DNA of 64,000 bases from Stieleria neptunia (GTDB lineage: Bacteria > Planctomycetota > Planctomycetia > Pirellulales > Pirellulaceae), in contig NZ_CP037423.1 in the NCBI RefSeq assembly GCF_007754155.1, positions 1,674,001-1,738,000 on the forward strand, given 5' to 3'. The notes below the pieces were generated by a model, which ran no database searches, was not told the DNA's origin, and saw only the letters and a list, made by a program, of their open reading frames with translations. Positions 50,322 to 62,059 of the stretch are shown here, in pieces. The position numbers and the translations under genes were made by a program. Every line of letters starts with the position of its first letter. Position 1 is the first letter of the stretch.

Positions 50322-52457
50322 ATGACGGTTACGTTTCCCCGTGAATTTAGTATTCAAGATGATTTCCCTGCGGTCGACTACGATCAATGGCGGGCGCTGG
50401 TCGACAAGGCGCTGGCCGGCGCGCCGTTTGAAAAGAAGCTTGTCTTAAAGACCTATGACGGGCTGGGCATTCAACCGATCTACAGTCGCCGCGATGACAG
50501 TGGCCGAGACGACCCGATGGGTTTCCCGGGTTTGGCGACCCGGGTTCGCGGGGGACGTCCGCTGGGATCGGTCCAATTCGGCTGGGATCTGCGTCAGGAA
50601 TTCACCGCCCCCTGCCCGGCCGCCTGCAACCAGGCGATCCTGGCGGACCTCGGCGGCGGTGTGACGTCGATCCAGATCCGGCTGGACCAAGCCGCCCGCC
50701 AGGGGCTCGATCCCGATGACACGGCGAGCGGCGGTTGCGTCGGTCGCGATGGCGTGATGGTCTACGGCGTGGACGACTGGGAGAAACTGCTCGGTGACGT
50801 TCAACTGGAAATGATCACGGTGGCGTTGGACGCCGGCGCGGCATACTTTCCGGCCGCGACGACCCTGATGGCCACTTGGAAGCGGCGCGGCGTCTCGCCG
50901 GAAACCGCGCGGGCGGCGTTCAATGCCGATCCGCTAGGCGAACTTGCCCGCCAGGGATCATTGCCGTCGGATCCCCAGTCGGCGCTGTCCCAGTTGTCGG
51001 ATTTGGCCCGTTGGACGTCCCAGCATTACCCACGCGTCACTGCGGTCGGCGTGGATAGTTCGCCGTACCATGACGGCGGCGCGAGCGCCGCCCAGGACAT
51101 CGCGCTGAGTTTGGCGACGGGTGTGGAATACTTGCGGGCGATGACCGACGCCGGGATGGACGTGGAAGCGGCGGCCAAGCAGATTCTGTTCCGATTCAGC
51201 CTTGGCACCGAGCACTTTCAAGCGATCGCAAAACTGCGGGCCGCGCGATGGCTGTGGTCTCGCGTGCTGGAATCGTGCGACGTGCCGGAAGCCTCTCGGT
51301 CGATGCAAATTCATGCCCGAACCGGCAACCGCGTGCTGACCAAACATGATCCCTACGTCAATCTGTTGCGCAACTCGGTGGCGGTGTTCGCCGCGGGCAT
51401 CGGTGGTGCGGATGCGATCACGTCGGTCTCGTTCGATGTGATGGCCGGATTGCCCAGCGACTTCAGTCGCCGCGTCGCACGCAACAGCGCGTTGGTGTTG
51501 CAAGAGGAATCGCACCTGCATCGCGTCATCGACCCGGCCGGCGGCAGTTGGTTTTTGGATCAGCTGACCGAAGACGTGGCCGGCAAGGCGTGGGAGATTT
51601 TCCAGGAAACCGAACGCCAGGGTGGCATGCTGTCGGCGTTGACCAGCGGTTGGGTGGCGAAAGAAATTGCGGCCACCGCCGCGGCCCGGGCCAAGGATGT
51701 GGCCACTCGCAAACGCGGGATCACGGGCGTCAGCGAATTCGCCAACGTCGCCGAAGAGCCCGTCGTTCGCGATGCACCGGACCTGGATTCCCTTGCCGGG
51801 GAGGCCGCCGATCGGATTCGCGATGCTCGACCGGCCGCCCATCAAAGCCTATCGCTTGATGCGGCGGAGGACCGTGTTGCCGCGGCGGTTGCGGCGGCAT
51901 CCGATGGAGCGACGTTGGGGCAGATCGCCGCCGCGATTGGACTGGGACGCGGCCAGAGTCCATCGATCACAGCGATTGAGCCGCACCGCCTGGCGGAACC
52001 GTTTGATCAATTGCGTGACGCCTGCGATGCCTGGCAAGACGCCCATGGCAAACGGCCAAGCGTGTTCTTGGCCAACCTCGGTCCCGTGTCCCACTACAGC
52101 GGCCGGGCCACCTGGTCGAGTAATTTCTTTGCCGCGGGCGGTTTCGAAGTGCTCGACAGCGGAGGCTTTGCGGACGCGGACGCTGCCGCGACGGCGTTTG
52201 GCCAATCCGGCGCGTCGATCGCCGTGATCTGTTCCTCGGACAAACTTTACGCCGACGTGGTTCCCGCGGCGGCGGCCAAACTGAAACAAGCGGGGGCCGG
52301 CTCGGTCGTGCTGGCGGGAAACCCGGGTGACCATGAACAAGCATGGCGAGCAGCGGGCGTCGACCGCTTTATCTTCATGCGTTGTGATGTGCTCGAGACG
52401 CTGCGCAGTCTGTTGACACAAGTCGGTGTGATTGAAGAAGGAGAGCCGGTACGATGA
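50322..52457 (+). CDS. mutA: Methylmalonyl-CoA mutase small subunit
   Basis: 711 residues from the ATG at 50322; a TTG five codons upstream is possible. Shows the mutase barrel domain ([57 protein letters not shown]) and a degenerate cobalamin-binding domain lacking the D-x-H-x-x-G box, as expected for the non-catalytic MutA. It forms the heterodimer with MutB. The stop overlaps the mutB start (ATGA), so translation is coupled. Confidence 0.92.
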   Translation: MTVTFPREFSIQDDFPAVDYDQWRALVDKALAGAPFEKKLVLKTYDGLGIQPIYSRRDDSGRDDPMGFPGLATRVRGGRPLGSVQFGWDLRQEFTAPCPAACNQAILADLGGGVTSIQIRLDQAARQGLDPDDTASGGCVGRDGVMVYGVDDWEKLLGDVQLEMITVALDAGAAYFPAATTLMATWKRRGVSPETARAAFNADPLGELARQGSLPSDPQSALSQLSDLARWTSQHYPRVTAVGVDSSPYHDGGASAAQDIALSLATGVEYLRAMTDAGMDVEAAAKQILFRFSLGTEHFQAIAKLRAARWLWSRVLESCDVPEASRSMQIHARTGNRVLTKHDPYVNLLRNSVAVFAAGIGGADAITSVSFDVMAGLPSDFSRRVARNSALVLQEESHLHRVIDPAGGSWFLDQLTEDVAGKAWEIFQETERQGGMLSALTSGWVAKEIAATAAARAKDVATRKRGITGVSEFANVAEEPVVRDAPDLDSLAGEAADRIRDARPAAHQSLSLDAAEDRVAAAVAAASDGATLGQIAAAIGLGRGQSPSITAIEPHRLAEPFDQLRDACDAWQDAHGKRPSVFLANLGPVSHYSGRATWSSNFFAAGGFEVLDSGGFADADAAATAFGQSGASIAVICSSDKLYADVVPAAAAKLKQAGAGSVVLAGNPGDHEQAWRAAGVDRFIFMRCDVLETLRSLLTQVGVIEEGEPVR

Positions 52458-54658
52458 CCTTGATTCCAAACTTTTCCGATGTGCCTTTCGAAAGCGAACA
52501 CCGCGCCGCGGGTTCGATCGACGACTGGCAAGCGAAGGTCGCAGACCGCGCGGAGCAACTCCGCTGGCAGACGCCCGAGCAGATTCCCGTCCAGCCGTTG
52601 TACACCTCGGCCGATCGCGCGGGGCTGGACCACTTGGACACGATGCCGGGGCTGGCGCCGTTCTTGCGTGGGCCTTATGCGACGATGTACGTGCAGCGTC
52701 CCTGGACCGTGCGTCAGTACGCGGGGTTTTCAACCGCCAAGGACTCCAACGCGTTTTACCGTCGTAATCTGGCGGCGGGGCAGATGGGGTTGAGCATCGC
52801 CTTCGATCTGGCCACGCACCGCGGTTACGATTCGGATCACCCCCGCGTCAGCGGCGACGTCGGCATGGCCGGTGTGGCGATCGACAGCATCCAAGACATG
52901 CGGACGCTGTTCGAAGGCATCCCGCTGGACCGGATGAGTGTTTCGATGACCATGAACGGAGCGGTGCTTCCCATCATGGCGTTGTACATCGTGGCCGCGG
53001 AAGAACAGGGGGTGAAACCCGAACAACTGGCCGGCACGATCCAGAACGACATCTTGAAGGAATTCATGGTTCGCAATACCTACATCTATCCGCCCGCCCC
53101 GAGCATGCGGATCATCGCCTCAATTTTCGAGTACACCAGCCAGCGGATGCCTAAATTCAACAGCATCAGCATCAGCGGTTATCACATGCAGGAAGCGGGC
53201 GCGACCGCGGACTTGGAATTGGCCTACACCCTTGCCGACGGACTGGAGTATGTCCGCACGGGCATCGCATCCGGCTTGGACGTCGACGCCTTTTGCCCAC
53301 GACTGTCCTTCTTCTGGGCGATCGGCATGAATTATTTCATGGAAATCGCCAAGCTGCGGGCCGCCCGGATGATCTGGGCCAAGCTGATCAAACAGTTCAA
53401 CCCCAAGAACCCCAAGAGTTTGTCGCTGCGGACCCACAGCCAAACCAGCGGCTGGAGTTTGACCGCTCAAGACGTTTACAACAACGTCACGCGGACCTGT
53501 ATCGAAGCGATGGCGGCGACGCACGGCCACACCCAATCGTTGCACACCAACGCGCTCGATGAAGCCCTCGCCCTGCCGACCGATTTCTCGGCCCGGATCG
53601 CGCGGAACACGCAACTGTTTTTACAACAGGAAACCGACACGTGCAAAGTCGTTGATCCGTGGGCAGGCAGCTACTACGTCGAACGATTGACACACGATTT
53701 GGCCCAGCGTGCCTGGAGCCACTTGGTTGAAATCGAAGAACTCGGCGGGATGACCCAGGCGATTCAAGCCGGGATTCCCAAGATGCGGATCGAGGAGGCA
53801 TCGGCACGCACCCAAGCCCGCATCGATTCGGGGCAACAAACCTTGATCGGCGTCAACAAGTATCGGTTGGCGACCGAAGATGACATGCGTGTGCTGCACG
53901 TCGACAACTCGGCGGTGCGCAAGTCACAGATCGCGGGTTTGAAACAATTACGATCCGAACGTGATTCGTCCGACGTCGATGCGGCGTTGGATGCATTGAC
54001 CGAAGCGGCGCGCAGCGAACAGGGCAACCTGTTGGAACTGGCCGTCAATGCGGCGCGTGCCAAAGCGACGGTGGGGGAGATTAGCGCGGCGTTGGAAAAG
54101 GTTTACAATCGATACGAAGCGCCCGTGCAATCCGTCCGCGGCGTCTATGCCGCTGCACTTGAGAGTGAATCCATGACAACGGAAGTGGGCCAAATCGTGG
54201 AGGCGTTTGAACGCAACGAAGGCCGTCGGCCGCGAATCTTGGTGGCCAAAATGGGGCAAGACGGTCACGACCGTGGACAAAAAGTCATCGCCAGCGCGTT
54301 CGCCGACTTGGGCTTTGACGTGGACATCGGCCCGCTGTTTCGCACACCGGCCGAAACGGCACGGCAAGCGGTTGAAAACGACGTGCACCTGGTGGGCGTC
54401 AGCTCGTTGGCGGCCGGTCACCTGACCCTGATCCCGGAACTCCGCAAAGCGTTGGCGGATCTGGGCCGCGAGGACATCATGATTGTCGCCGGTGGTGTGA
54501 TCCCGCCGGAGGATTACGACGCGTTGTACGCGGCCGGCGCCGCCGAAGTGTTCGGCCCCGGAACGGTGATCAGCGAGGCGGCGATTCGAGTGGTTCGAGA
54601 CCTCGCCGATCGACTCGGGTTCACGGTGGACGAAGCAGTCGAGACTCAAGATGCCTGA
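52454..54658 (+). CDS. mutB: Methylmalonyl-CoA mutase large subunit
   Basis: 734 residues. Catalytic subunit isomerising succinyl-CoA and (R)-methylmalonyl-CoA with adenosylcobalamin. Barrel domain signatures [36 protein letters not shown] and [12 protein letters not shown] are followed by a C-terminal B12 domain with [10 protein letters not shown], where His605 is the lower cobalt ligand, then SSLAAGH and [10 protein letters not shown]. All key residues are present. The following gene encodes the MeaB chaperone. Confidence 0.96.
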   Translation: MTLIPNFSDVPFESEHRAAGSIDDWQAKVADRAEQLRWQTPEQIPVQPLYTSADRAGLDHLDTMPGLAPFLRGPYATMYVQRPWTVRQYAGFSTAKDSNAFYRRNLAAGQMGLSIAFDLATHRGYDSDHPRVSGDVGMAGVAIDSIQDMRTLFEGIPLDRMSVSMTMNGAVLPIMALYIVAAEEQGVKPEQLAGTIQNDILKEFMVRNTYIYPPAPSMRIIASIFEYTSQRMPKFNSISISGYHMQEAGATADLELAYTLADGLEYVRTGIASGLDVDAFCPRLSFFWAIGMNYFMEIAKLRAARMIWAKLIKQFNPKNPKSLSLRTHSQTSGWSLTAQDVYNNVTRTCIEAMAATHGHTQSLHTNALDEALALPTDFSARIARNTQLFLQQETDTCKVVDPWAGSYYVERLTHDLAQRAWSHLVEIEELGGMTQAIQAGIPKMRIEEASARTQARIDSGQQTLIGVNKYRLATEDDMRVLHVDNSAVRKSQIAGLKQLRSERDSSDVDAALDALTEAARSEQGNLLELAVNAARAKATVGEISAALEKVYNRYEAPVQSVRGVYAAALESESMTTEVGQIVEAFERNEGRRPRILVAKMGQDGHDRGQKVIASAFADLGFDVDIGPLFRTPAETARQAVENDVHLVGVSSLAAGHLTLIPELRKALADLGREDIMIVAGGVIPPEDYDALYAAGAAEVFGPGTVISEAAIRVVRDLADRLGFTVDEAVETQDA

Positions 54659-54670
54659 TCGGAATTCAGC

Positions 54671-55687
54671 ATGAAGCGTGATGTTCCACGACGCCGTCAA
54701 TTGACGACGGAGGATTACTTTGTCGGGGTCCGCGACTGTGACATCACGGTACTGCCGCGAGCGTTGACGTTGATTGAATCCAACAATCCCGAGCACCAGC
54801 GGCAAGCCGAGACGCTGTTGACGCGACTGTTGCCCTACACCGGCAACGCCATCCGCGTCGGCATCAGCGGCGCCCCGGGAGCAGGCAAGAGCACCTTCAT
54901 CGAGGCGCTCGGATTGCAATTGACCGCGCAGGGGCGACGGGTGGCGGTCTTGGCGGTGGATCCATCGAGCGGCATCAGCGGTGGCAGCATCCTGGGTGAC
55001 AAAACCAGGATGTCGCGACTGGCGGCCGAACCCAACGCCTACATCCGTCCCTCCCCTTCGGCGGGAACGCTCGGCGGCGTGGCCAGCAAGACGCGTGAAA
55101 GTTTACTCGTGTGCGAAGCGGCCGGTTACGAAATCGTGTTGGTTGAAACCGTCGGCGTGGGGCAATCCGAAACCATGGTGGCGGAAATGACCGATTGCTT
55201 TTTAGCGTTGATGTTGCCCGGCGCCGGAGACGATCTACAGGGAATCAAACGCGGGCTGTTGGAACTGGTGGATGTGATCGCGGTGAACAAAGCCGACTCC
55301 GCGACATTGAAAGCCGCCGAACTGGCCGCCCACCAATACGAAATGGCCATCCATTCGATTTTGGGAAAACAAGATCATCCGCCGCAGGTGCTGACCTGCA
55401 GCGCGCTACACGACCAGCGGGTCGATGCCGTCTGGCAGGCCGTCCAGCAGCGTTACACGGCGATGAAATCCGGTGGCGACTTGGCCGCCAAGCGAAGTCG
55501 ACAACAAGTCCGCTGGTTGTGGGCGATCATCGAAGACCGAATGAAGCAAGCCCTCCGCAAGCATCCCGGCGTCCGCCGCATCCGCGAAGGACTGGAATCC
55601 GAAGTGCTTGCCGGCAGCCTGCCGCCCGAAGCAGCGGCCAGCAAAATCCTACAGACGTTCGGCATGCAGGAACCTTGCGGCATTTAA
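54671..55687 (+). CDS. meaB: MeaB/ArgK GTPase, methylmalonyl-CoA mutase chaperone
   Basis: 338 residues, 12 bp after mutB. G3E-type P-loop GTPase with Walker A SGAPGAGKST (Lys73), VDPSSGISGGSILGDKTRM, ETVGVGQSE, and VNKAD as the guanine-specificity motif. It loads adenosylcobalamin into the mutase and protects it from inactivation. Its C-terminal dimerisation part is complete. Confidence 0.94.
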   Translation: MKRDVPRRRQLTTEDYFVGVRDCDITVLPRALTLIESNNPEHQRQAETLLTRLLPYTGNAIRVGISGAPGAGKSTFIEALGLQLTAQGRRVAVLAVDPSSGISGGSILGDKTRMSRLAAEPNAYIRPSPSAGTLGGVASKTRESLLVCEAAGYEIVLVETVGVGQSETMVAEMTDCFLALMLPGAGDDLQGIKRGLLELVDVIAVNKADSATLKAAELAAHQYEMAIHSILGKQDHPPQVLTCSALHDQRVDAVWQAVQQRYTAMKSGGDLAAKRSRQQVRWLWAIIEDRMKQALRKHPGVRRIREGLESEVLAGSLPPEAAASKILQTFGMQEPCGI

Positions 55688-55719
55688 TTTAGACCTGACG
55701 GAAATAGAACTGCAGTACC

Positions 55720-57273
55720 ATGAGTATTCGAAAAGAGTTTTTGACTGGGCTAGAAGAACGCCGCGCAAAACTGCGTGCGGGCGGTGGCGAAAGCCGGCAC
55801 GCCAAACGCCGCGAAAAGGGAATGCTTTCGGCACGCGAGCGACTGGATAACTTTTTCGACGCCGACACGTTTCAAGAATGGGGAATGCACGTCGATCATT
55901 CCTGTCATGAATTCGGGATGGAGAACAAACCGATGCCCTGTGACGGCGTGGTCACCGGAGTGGGACGCGTCGGCGGTCGGCCGGCCGCTTCGTTCAGCCA
56001 GGATGCGACCGTCGGCGGCGGCGCGTTGGGCATGCGTCACTCCAAGAAGATTTGCGACATCATGGATTACGCGCTCGAAAGCGGGATGCCGTTTGTCGCG
56101 ATCAACGATTCCGGCGGTGCACGGATCCAAGAGGCCGTCGACTCGTTGTCGGGATACGGGCAGGTTTTCTATCGCAACGTCATGCTTTCCGGCTGTGTCC
56201 CGCAAATCGGGGTGATCGCCGGCAACTGTGCCGGCGGAGCGGCTTACTCGCCGGCGCTGATGGATTTCTTGGTGATGACGCGTGAGAACGCCAACATGTT
56301 CATCTGCGGGCCGCAGGTCATCAAGGCGGCAACGGGCGTCGATTGCACGATGGAGGAAATCGGCAGCGCGGCGGCCAACGCCAGCATCAGTGGAAACGTT
56401 CACTTCGTCGCCGATGACGACCAGCACGCCATGCAGATCGTCCAGCAATTGCTGTCCTACTTGCCCCAGAACAACGCAGAGAACCCGCCGCACGCCCTCG
56501 TGGAAGACCTGTGTCTGGATCCGGATCTGTCGATGAACGACGTGGTGCCGGAGAACATCAAAGACCCGATGGACATGTACGCGGTGATCGAGCGAATCGC
56601 GGACAAAGACAGTTTCTTGGAGGTCCATCGCGAATTTGCCCCCAACATTATCGTGGGTTTTGCACGAGTCGATGGTGTGGTCGCGGGCATCATTGCTAAC
56701 CAGCCCAACGTGAAAGCGGGCACGCTGGACATCGACGCTTCGGACAAAGCGGCCCGGTTCATTCGTTTTTGCAACGCGTTCAACATCCCGCTGTTGACCT
56801 TGGTCGACGTCCCTGGGTTCCTGCCCGGCGTGGGCCAGGAACAGGGCGGCATCATTCGTCACGGGGCCAAGATGTTGTTCGCCTACGCATCGGCGACCGT
56901 GCCCAAGATCACCGTCATCATCCGCAAGGCCTACGGCGGATCGTACCTGGCGATGTGCAGCCGCGATTTGAAAGCCGACATGGTGTTTGCCTGGCCGACC
57001 GCCGAGATCGCGGTGATGGGTGCCGAAGGTGCGGTCAACGTGCTGTACCGCAAAGAGCTGGCCGCGGCAGACGACAAAGCGGCGATGCGTGAACAATTCA
57101 TCCAAGAGTACCGTGACCGATTTGCGTCGCCCTATTTGGCGGCGTCCCACGGAATGATCACCGATGTGATCGTCCCGGCGCAGACCCGAGCGGTCGTGTC
57201 ACTTGCACTGCAGAACACGCTGAACAAAAGCGAGACCCGTCCTCCTAAGAAGCATGGTTTGATTCCGCTATGA
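55720..57273 (+). CDS. mmdA: Methylmalonyl-CoA decarboxylase carboxyltransferase (alpha)
   Basis: 517 residues. Same fold as PccB but a distinct sequence: [97 protein letters not shown]. Followed directly by a biotin carrier and OadG/OadB-type membrane subunits, so it most likely transfers the carboxyl group of methylmalonyl-CoA to biotin, releasing propionyl-CoA. A role as a second propionyl-CoA carboxylase beta subunit is the alternative. Confidence 0.88.
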   Translation: MSIRKEFLTGLEERRAKLRAGGGESRHAKRREKGMLSARERLDNFFDADTFQEWGMHVDHSCHEFGMENKPMPCDGVVTGVGRVGGRPAASFSQDATVGGGALGMRHSKKICDIMDYALESGMPFVAINDSGGARIQEAVDSLSGYGQVFYRNVMLSGCVPQIGVIAGNCAGGAAYSPALMDFLVMTRENANMFICGPQVIKAATGVDCTMEEIGSAAANASISGNVHFVADDDQHAMQIVQQLLSYLPQNNAENPPHALVEDLCLDPDLSMNDVVPENIKDPMDMYAVIERIADKDSFLEVHREFAPNIIVGFARVDGVVAGIIANQPNVKAGTLDIDASDKAARFIRFCNAFNIPLLTLVDVPGFLPGVGQEQGGIIRHGAKMLFAYASATVPKITVIIRKAYGGSYLAMCSRDLKADMVFAWPTAEIAVMGAEGAVNVLYRKELAAADDKAAMREQFIQEYRDRFASPYLAASHGMITDVIVPAQTRAVVSLALQNTLNKSETRPPKKHGLIPL

Positions 57274-57659
57274 AAAGATTACGCATCACCGTCGGAAATA
57301 AATCCTACGACGTCACCGTGGAGGATCTCAGCGAGACCGAAGCGTATCCGGTTCCGACGCGGCCTGCGCCCGCGGCGGCTCCGAGCGCCGCAGCGCCCGC
57401 GCCGATCGCCCGCCAGACGCCGACGAAAGCCCAGCCGCCCGCCGGTAGCGGCGCGGTCACCAGCCCGATGGCGGGCGCGATTCGATCGATCCTGGTCAAG
57501 CCCGGTGACGCGGTCGAGCGGGGACAAGGCATGGTCATCCTGGAAGCGATGAAGATGGAAAACCAGATCACCGCGCCGGTCGCCGGCACGGTGAAAAGTG
57601 TCGATGTCGCGGAGGGTGATTCTGTCGCCGAAGGCCAAACCCTTGTCGTCCTGGAGTAA
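57270..57659 (+). CDS. mmdC: Biotin carboxyl carrier subunit (gamma)
   Basis: 129 residues, starting in an ATGA overlap with mmdA. A short N-terminal beta part (RLRITVGNKSYDVTVEDL), then a long Ala/Pro-rich flexible linker (about residues 28-62), then the biotinyl domain with EAMKMEN (biotinylated Lys95). It shuttles CO2 from the carboxyltransferase to the membrane beta subunit. The Pro/Ala linker is typical of sodium-pump decarboxylase gamma subunits. Confidence 0.9.
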   Translation: MKRLRITVGNKSYDVTVEDLSETEAYPVPTRPAPAAAPSAAAPAPIARQTPTKAQPPAGSGAVTSPMAGAIRSILVKPGDAVERGQGMVILEAMKMENQITAPVAGTVKSVDVAEGDSVAEGQTLVVLE

Positions 57660-57662
57660 GTG

Positions 57663-58058
57663 ATGTTGCTGCTCGCTCAAGAGGAAAGCAAACGGCTGAT
57701 CGAGTTTTCGTGGGCGCCCCTGACAGAAGAACATGGGATTCCGATGGCCATCATGGGCATCGTCGTGGTCTTTTCGGCGCTCGTGCTGATCGTCGTTTTT
57801 ATCACCGTCCTGCCGCGTCTGGTTGCACCCTTCATTCAACCCGAACTCGCACCCCAAGCCGCGTCACCGGTCGTTCACGACGATGAACTGCCGGAAGAGA
57901 TTTTGGTGGTTATCGCCGCCGCGGTCGCCGAAGCGTTGGATCGACCGCACCGGATCGTCAAGATCCGTGGCTTGGGAACCGGCGAGTATGCCTGGTCCCT
58001 GGAAGGACGCATGAAGCATCACATGTCGCACCGCATTCAACATCGAGACCCCAAATGA
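57663..58058 (+). CDS. mmdD: OadG-like membrane subunit of the Na+ decarboxylase
   Basis: 131 residues from the ATG at 57663; the GTG just before it is also possible. One membrane helix (IPMAIMGIVVVFSALVLIVVFITVL), then a cytosolic tail with EEILVVIAAAVAEAL and HRIVKIR, the pattern of OadG/MmdD proteins that anchor the complex. Its stop overlaps the next start (ATGA). Confidence 0.85.
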   Translation: MLLLAQEESKRLIEFSWAPLTEEHGIPMAIMGIVVVFSALVLIVVFITVLPRLVAPFIQPELAPQAASPVVHDDELPEEILVVIAAAVAEALDRPHRIVKIRGLGTGEYAWSLEGRMKHHMSHRIQHRDPK

Positions 58059-59200
58059 ACGTCATGGAATACCTGAGCCAGAAAGTGGTCCAGCTGTACG
58101 AGACGACGGCCTTTGCAGGGCTGGAACTGGGCAACGTGGTGATGATGGTGATCGCCCTGGGATTCATCTATCTGGCGATCACCAAACGCTACGAACCCCT
58201 GTTGTTGATCCCGATCGGTTTCGGTGTCATCGTCGGCAACATGCCGACCGAGTCCGGTGTGCCGCTGGTCTACGCCGAAGACAGCGTACTTCGATTTCTG
58301 TATTTCGGGGTCGAGAAAGAGATCTACCCGCCGTTGATCTTCTTAGGCATCGGCGCGATGACCGATTTTTCCACGATGCTCTCCAATCCCAAACTGGTGC
58401 TGTTGGGTGCCGCGGCACAAGTCGGCGTCTTCCTGACGTACCTGGGCGCGCTGTGTCTGGCGTTTACACCCCAGCAGGCCGGCGCGATCGGGATCATCGG
58501 TGGCGCCGACGGTCCCACGGCGATTTTCCTCGCATCGAATCTGGCCCCCGAACTGTTGGGGGCGATCGCGATCGCGGCGTATTCCTACATGGCGCTGGTG
58601 CCCGTGATTCAGCCGCCGATCATGAGATTGCTGACGACGAAAAAGGAACGTTTGATTCGGATGAAACCGTCGCGCAAGGTGACGCGTCAGGAACTGATCA
58701 TGTTTCCGATCGTCGCCTTTCTGATTTGCACCTTGTTGGCGCCCGGCTCGATCGTGCTGATGGGCATGCTGTTCTTCGGAAACCTGTTGAAAGAATGCGC
58801 GGTCACCGACCGGCTGGCGCTGACGGCACGCACGGCGATGATCGACATCGTCACCATCCTGCTCGGGTTTTGTGTCGGCGCGAGCACGACCGCCCAGTAC
58901 TTTTTGAAGGGCGAGTCAATCTTGATCTTCGTGCTCGGTGCCGTTTCGTTTGCGATTGCGACCGGGTGCGGCGTGTTGTTCGCCAAGTTGATGAACGTGT
59001 TTTTGAAAGAAAAGATCAATCCGCTGGTCGGTGCCGCCGGCGTGTCCGCGGTCCCCGGATCAGCTCGCGTGGTGCAATTGGTCGGCCAAGAAGAAGACCC
59101 CGGCAACTATCTGTTGATGCACGCGATGGCACCCAACGTCGCCGGCGTGATCGGTTCAGCCATCGCCGCCGGTGTGTTGTGGTCACAGTTGGCGAATTAG
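58055..59200 (+). CDS. mmdB: Na+-translocating decarboxylase beta subunit
   Basis: 381 residues, about nine or more membrane helices. Carries the family signatures: GADGPTAIF preceded by IGIIGG, IGAMTDFSTMLSNPK, and GVSAVPGSARVVQ near the end. It decarboxylates carboxybiotin and exports Na+, conserving the free energy of methylmalonyl-CoA decarboxylation. With mmdA, mmdC and mmdD it makes a complete pump. Last gene of the operon that starts with phaA, as far as spacing shows. Confidence 0.94.
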   Translation: MNVMEYLSQKVVQLYETTAFAGLELGNVVMMVIALGFIYLAITKRYEPLLLIPIGFGVIVGNMPTESGVPLVYAEDSVLRFLYFGVEKEIYPPLIFLGIGAMTDFSTMLSNPKLVLLGAAAQVGVFLTYLGALCLAFTPQQAGAIGIIGGADGPTAIFLASNLAPELLGAIAIAAYSYMALVPVIQPPIMRLLTTKKERLIRMKPSRKVTRQELIMFPIVAFLICTLLAPGSIVLMGMLFFGNLLKECAVTDRLALTARTAMIDIVTILLGFCVGASTTAQYFLKGESILIFVLGAVSFAIATGCGVLFAKLMNVFLKEKINPLVGAAGVSAVPGSARVVQLVGQEEDPGNYLLMHAMAPNVAGVIGSAIAAGVLWSQLAN

Positions 59201-59215
59201 TGGACGAGAAGCAAG

Positions 59216-59410
59216 GAGGCAGAATGATACGGGGCAGAATGATGGGAAACCTGGATGCATTCTACGCTGTGAAGGATTTTTTAGCGGTAGGGCGCGAGCC
59301 CTCCGGTGTTTTGGCAAAGATGAAGAACCGGAGGGCTCGCGCCCTGCCGGTAAAACCTAAAGAAACACAGGGAAAAGATGCTTCCTAGCGTTCCCCATCA
59401 TTCTGCCAAC
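59216..59410. repeat. Nested inverted repeats behind mmdB, possible terminator
   Basis: Outer arms are the 14-nt family: GGCAGAATGATACGGGGCAG (59219-59238) against CATCATTCTGCC (59396-59407). Inside is a perfect 19-bp inverted repeat, AGGGCGCGAGCCCTCCGGT (59289-59307) with its complement at 59327-59345. It lies directly downstream of the decarboxylase operon and could terminate it. The inner unit belongs to the repeat family seen at 1911 and 3576. Confidence 0.75.
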
Positions 59411-59424
59411 CCGATCGCAACGGA

Positions 59425-59694
59425 TCACGGCGTCGTCTCGATCAGAATCAGTTCCGGATGGAACCAGTGCAACACGAACAACACGATCGGTGGTGAAACG
59501 GACAGAATCAACAACGGTAGCAGGAGCAGGAGGATCCGCAGCTCTTCACGGCTGAGCAGTCCCGGAGGATCCAGATCGGCTTGTTGAACGGCAGTGGATT
59601 CCCGCCGCGTTTGGTTCGGCGACGGATCCGTCACCGCTGGTCGATCTGGCGGATGGGGCTTCGAATTGCAGTTGGCGATCAGTGCATGAATCAT
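59425..59694 (-). CDS. Small single-span membrane protein
   Basis: 89 residues, with GAGGG eight bases upstream of the ATG on the minus strand. The N-terminal half is polar. A strongly hydrophobic stretch (about 52-75: LRILLLLLPLLILSV, then PPIVLFVLHW) makes one or two membrane helices. No family is recognised. Convergent with mmdB. The ribosome-binding site and hydrophobic segment make it more than a random frame. Confidence 0.5.
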   Translation of the reverse strand: MIHALIANCNSKPHPPDRPAVTDPSPNQTRRESTAVQQADLDPPGLLSREELRILLLLLPLLILSVSPPIVLFVLHWFHPELILIETTP

Positions 59695-60076
59695 CGTGGT
59701 GCCCTCTCATGGTTACCCTCACCACCAGAGCAACATTTGGACCGACGGCGAAAGGATTGCCAAAACCGCTGTTCGGGCACAAAAACCGTCAACCCAGGTT
59801 GACGCCGGCAACGCGGGTTGCCACCCCAGCGGGACGCGTGGGCGACCGGCATCCCAGCGGGACGCGTGGGCGAGCGGCGTGGTGAATCCACAATCAGCAC
59901 GCGCCATGGGACGTCGATTCTTTTACTGCAGGATTTGGCAACCGATTTAGATTCTCTCCCTCTGGGAGAGACGGCGTTTGCACAGCAAGCAAACGCCAGA
60001 GAGGGCCGGCGGCTCGCGAAAGGCTTAGCGACTTCAGCGACGATCGATGTGGACTGCATAACCGATCACCAGCCCC
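59695..60076. repeat. Intergenic tandem and palindromic repeats
   Basis: A 27-nt unit containing CAGCGGGACGCGTGGGCGA is duplicated around 59824-59880. At 59949-60011 is the second copy of the CTCTGGGAGAG / GCAAACGCC palindromic unit found at 1650-1711. No gene is seen. Confidence 0.55.
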
Positions 60077-60079
60077 CTA

Positions 60080-61318
<1,239 letters not shown>

Positions 61319-61762
61319 GACCGTAGTCGCCATACGTGCTCGATGCGTCATTGACACACCGGCGACTGAGTTATCCCTGGCACGGTTGCATCTCTGCAGA
61401 GCCCTGTTGCGTTTCACCCAGCGGCTCAAGTTTACTGCTGCGCAACAATCGCGTCACCCAAATTTCCAAAAATCATTGAACACCGGCGCAATGCCTAAGA
61501 AAATCTCGGGGGTTCGGGGGCTGGCCCCTGACCACACTGGATCTCGGAATCGAAAAATCCAAGATTTTCGATCTGACCTCTTGCCACAATTTAAGACCGT
61601 CGCTCATCCCCAGCCCTTCTCCCCCACAAATCGACAAGCAAGCTTGTTGCGATTTGTGGGGGAGAAGGGAGCCATGATTCTTGCAGTAATAAAATCGACG
61701 CCCCTTGGCGAACGCCACGTGCTGGAATGCTCCTTTCGGGCGGATTTTGCTACACTTGAAAC
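61319..61762. repeat. Intergenic region with a 20-bp hairpin
   Basis: Downstream end of the IS110 element, then CCCTTCTCCCCCACAAATCG (61614-61633), which is perfectly complementary to 61650-61669 around a 16-nt loop that itself contains CAAGC / GCTTG. It is probably a small palindromic repeat element. No gene is seen. Confidence 0.7.
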
Positions 61763-61975
61763 ATGAATTGTGACCTCGACAGCAGCATTCCCGAATGGAT
61801 CATCGAGCATCCAGAAACCACGGGAGTCTTCGGTGATTTGAGATTGGACATCAGCTGTGCCGGCAAATCGTTGCGGTACGTATGCGTCCATCAAGGCCTC
61901 AGTCCGCCGGAGGTGCTTGAGCGACTGCGTCAGGCCATCACGACCGCGCGGTCCGTTGACCGAAATACCCGTTAG
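61763..61975 (+). CDS. Stand-alone ScdA_N (DUF542) domain protein
   Basis: 70 residues. Matches the N-terminal domain of RIC/ScdA iron-sulfur repair proteins: an IPEWIIEHPETTGVFGDLRLDISCAGK stretch with Cys32 and the following GK, then a second Cys41 and GLSPPEVLERL. The di-iron haemerythrin domain is absent, so it is either a regulator or carrier form. Next to an NsrR-type regulator, which fits nitric-oxide or nitrosative stress response. Confidence 0.75.
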   Translation: MNCDLDSSIPEWIIEHPETTGVFGDLRLDISCAGKSLRYVCVHQGLSPPEVLERLRQAITTARSVDRNTR

Positions 61976-62059
61976 GTTTAGGCTTACCGAAACAAGTATC
62001 TTTTGTACAGCTTAGGCGACCTCTAAGAGCGGGGGGGACGCGTTGCGATTGCGAATCCC

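Noticed and set aside
55750..57150. Minus-strand open frame of 466 codons
   Set aside because: Antisense to the methylmalonyl-CoA decarboxylase alpha gene; no recognisable motif and strongly Arg/His-biased.
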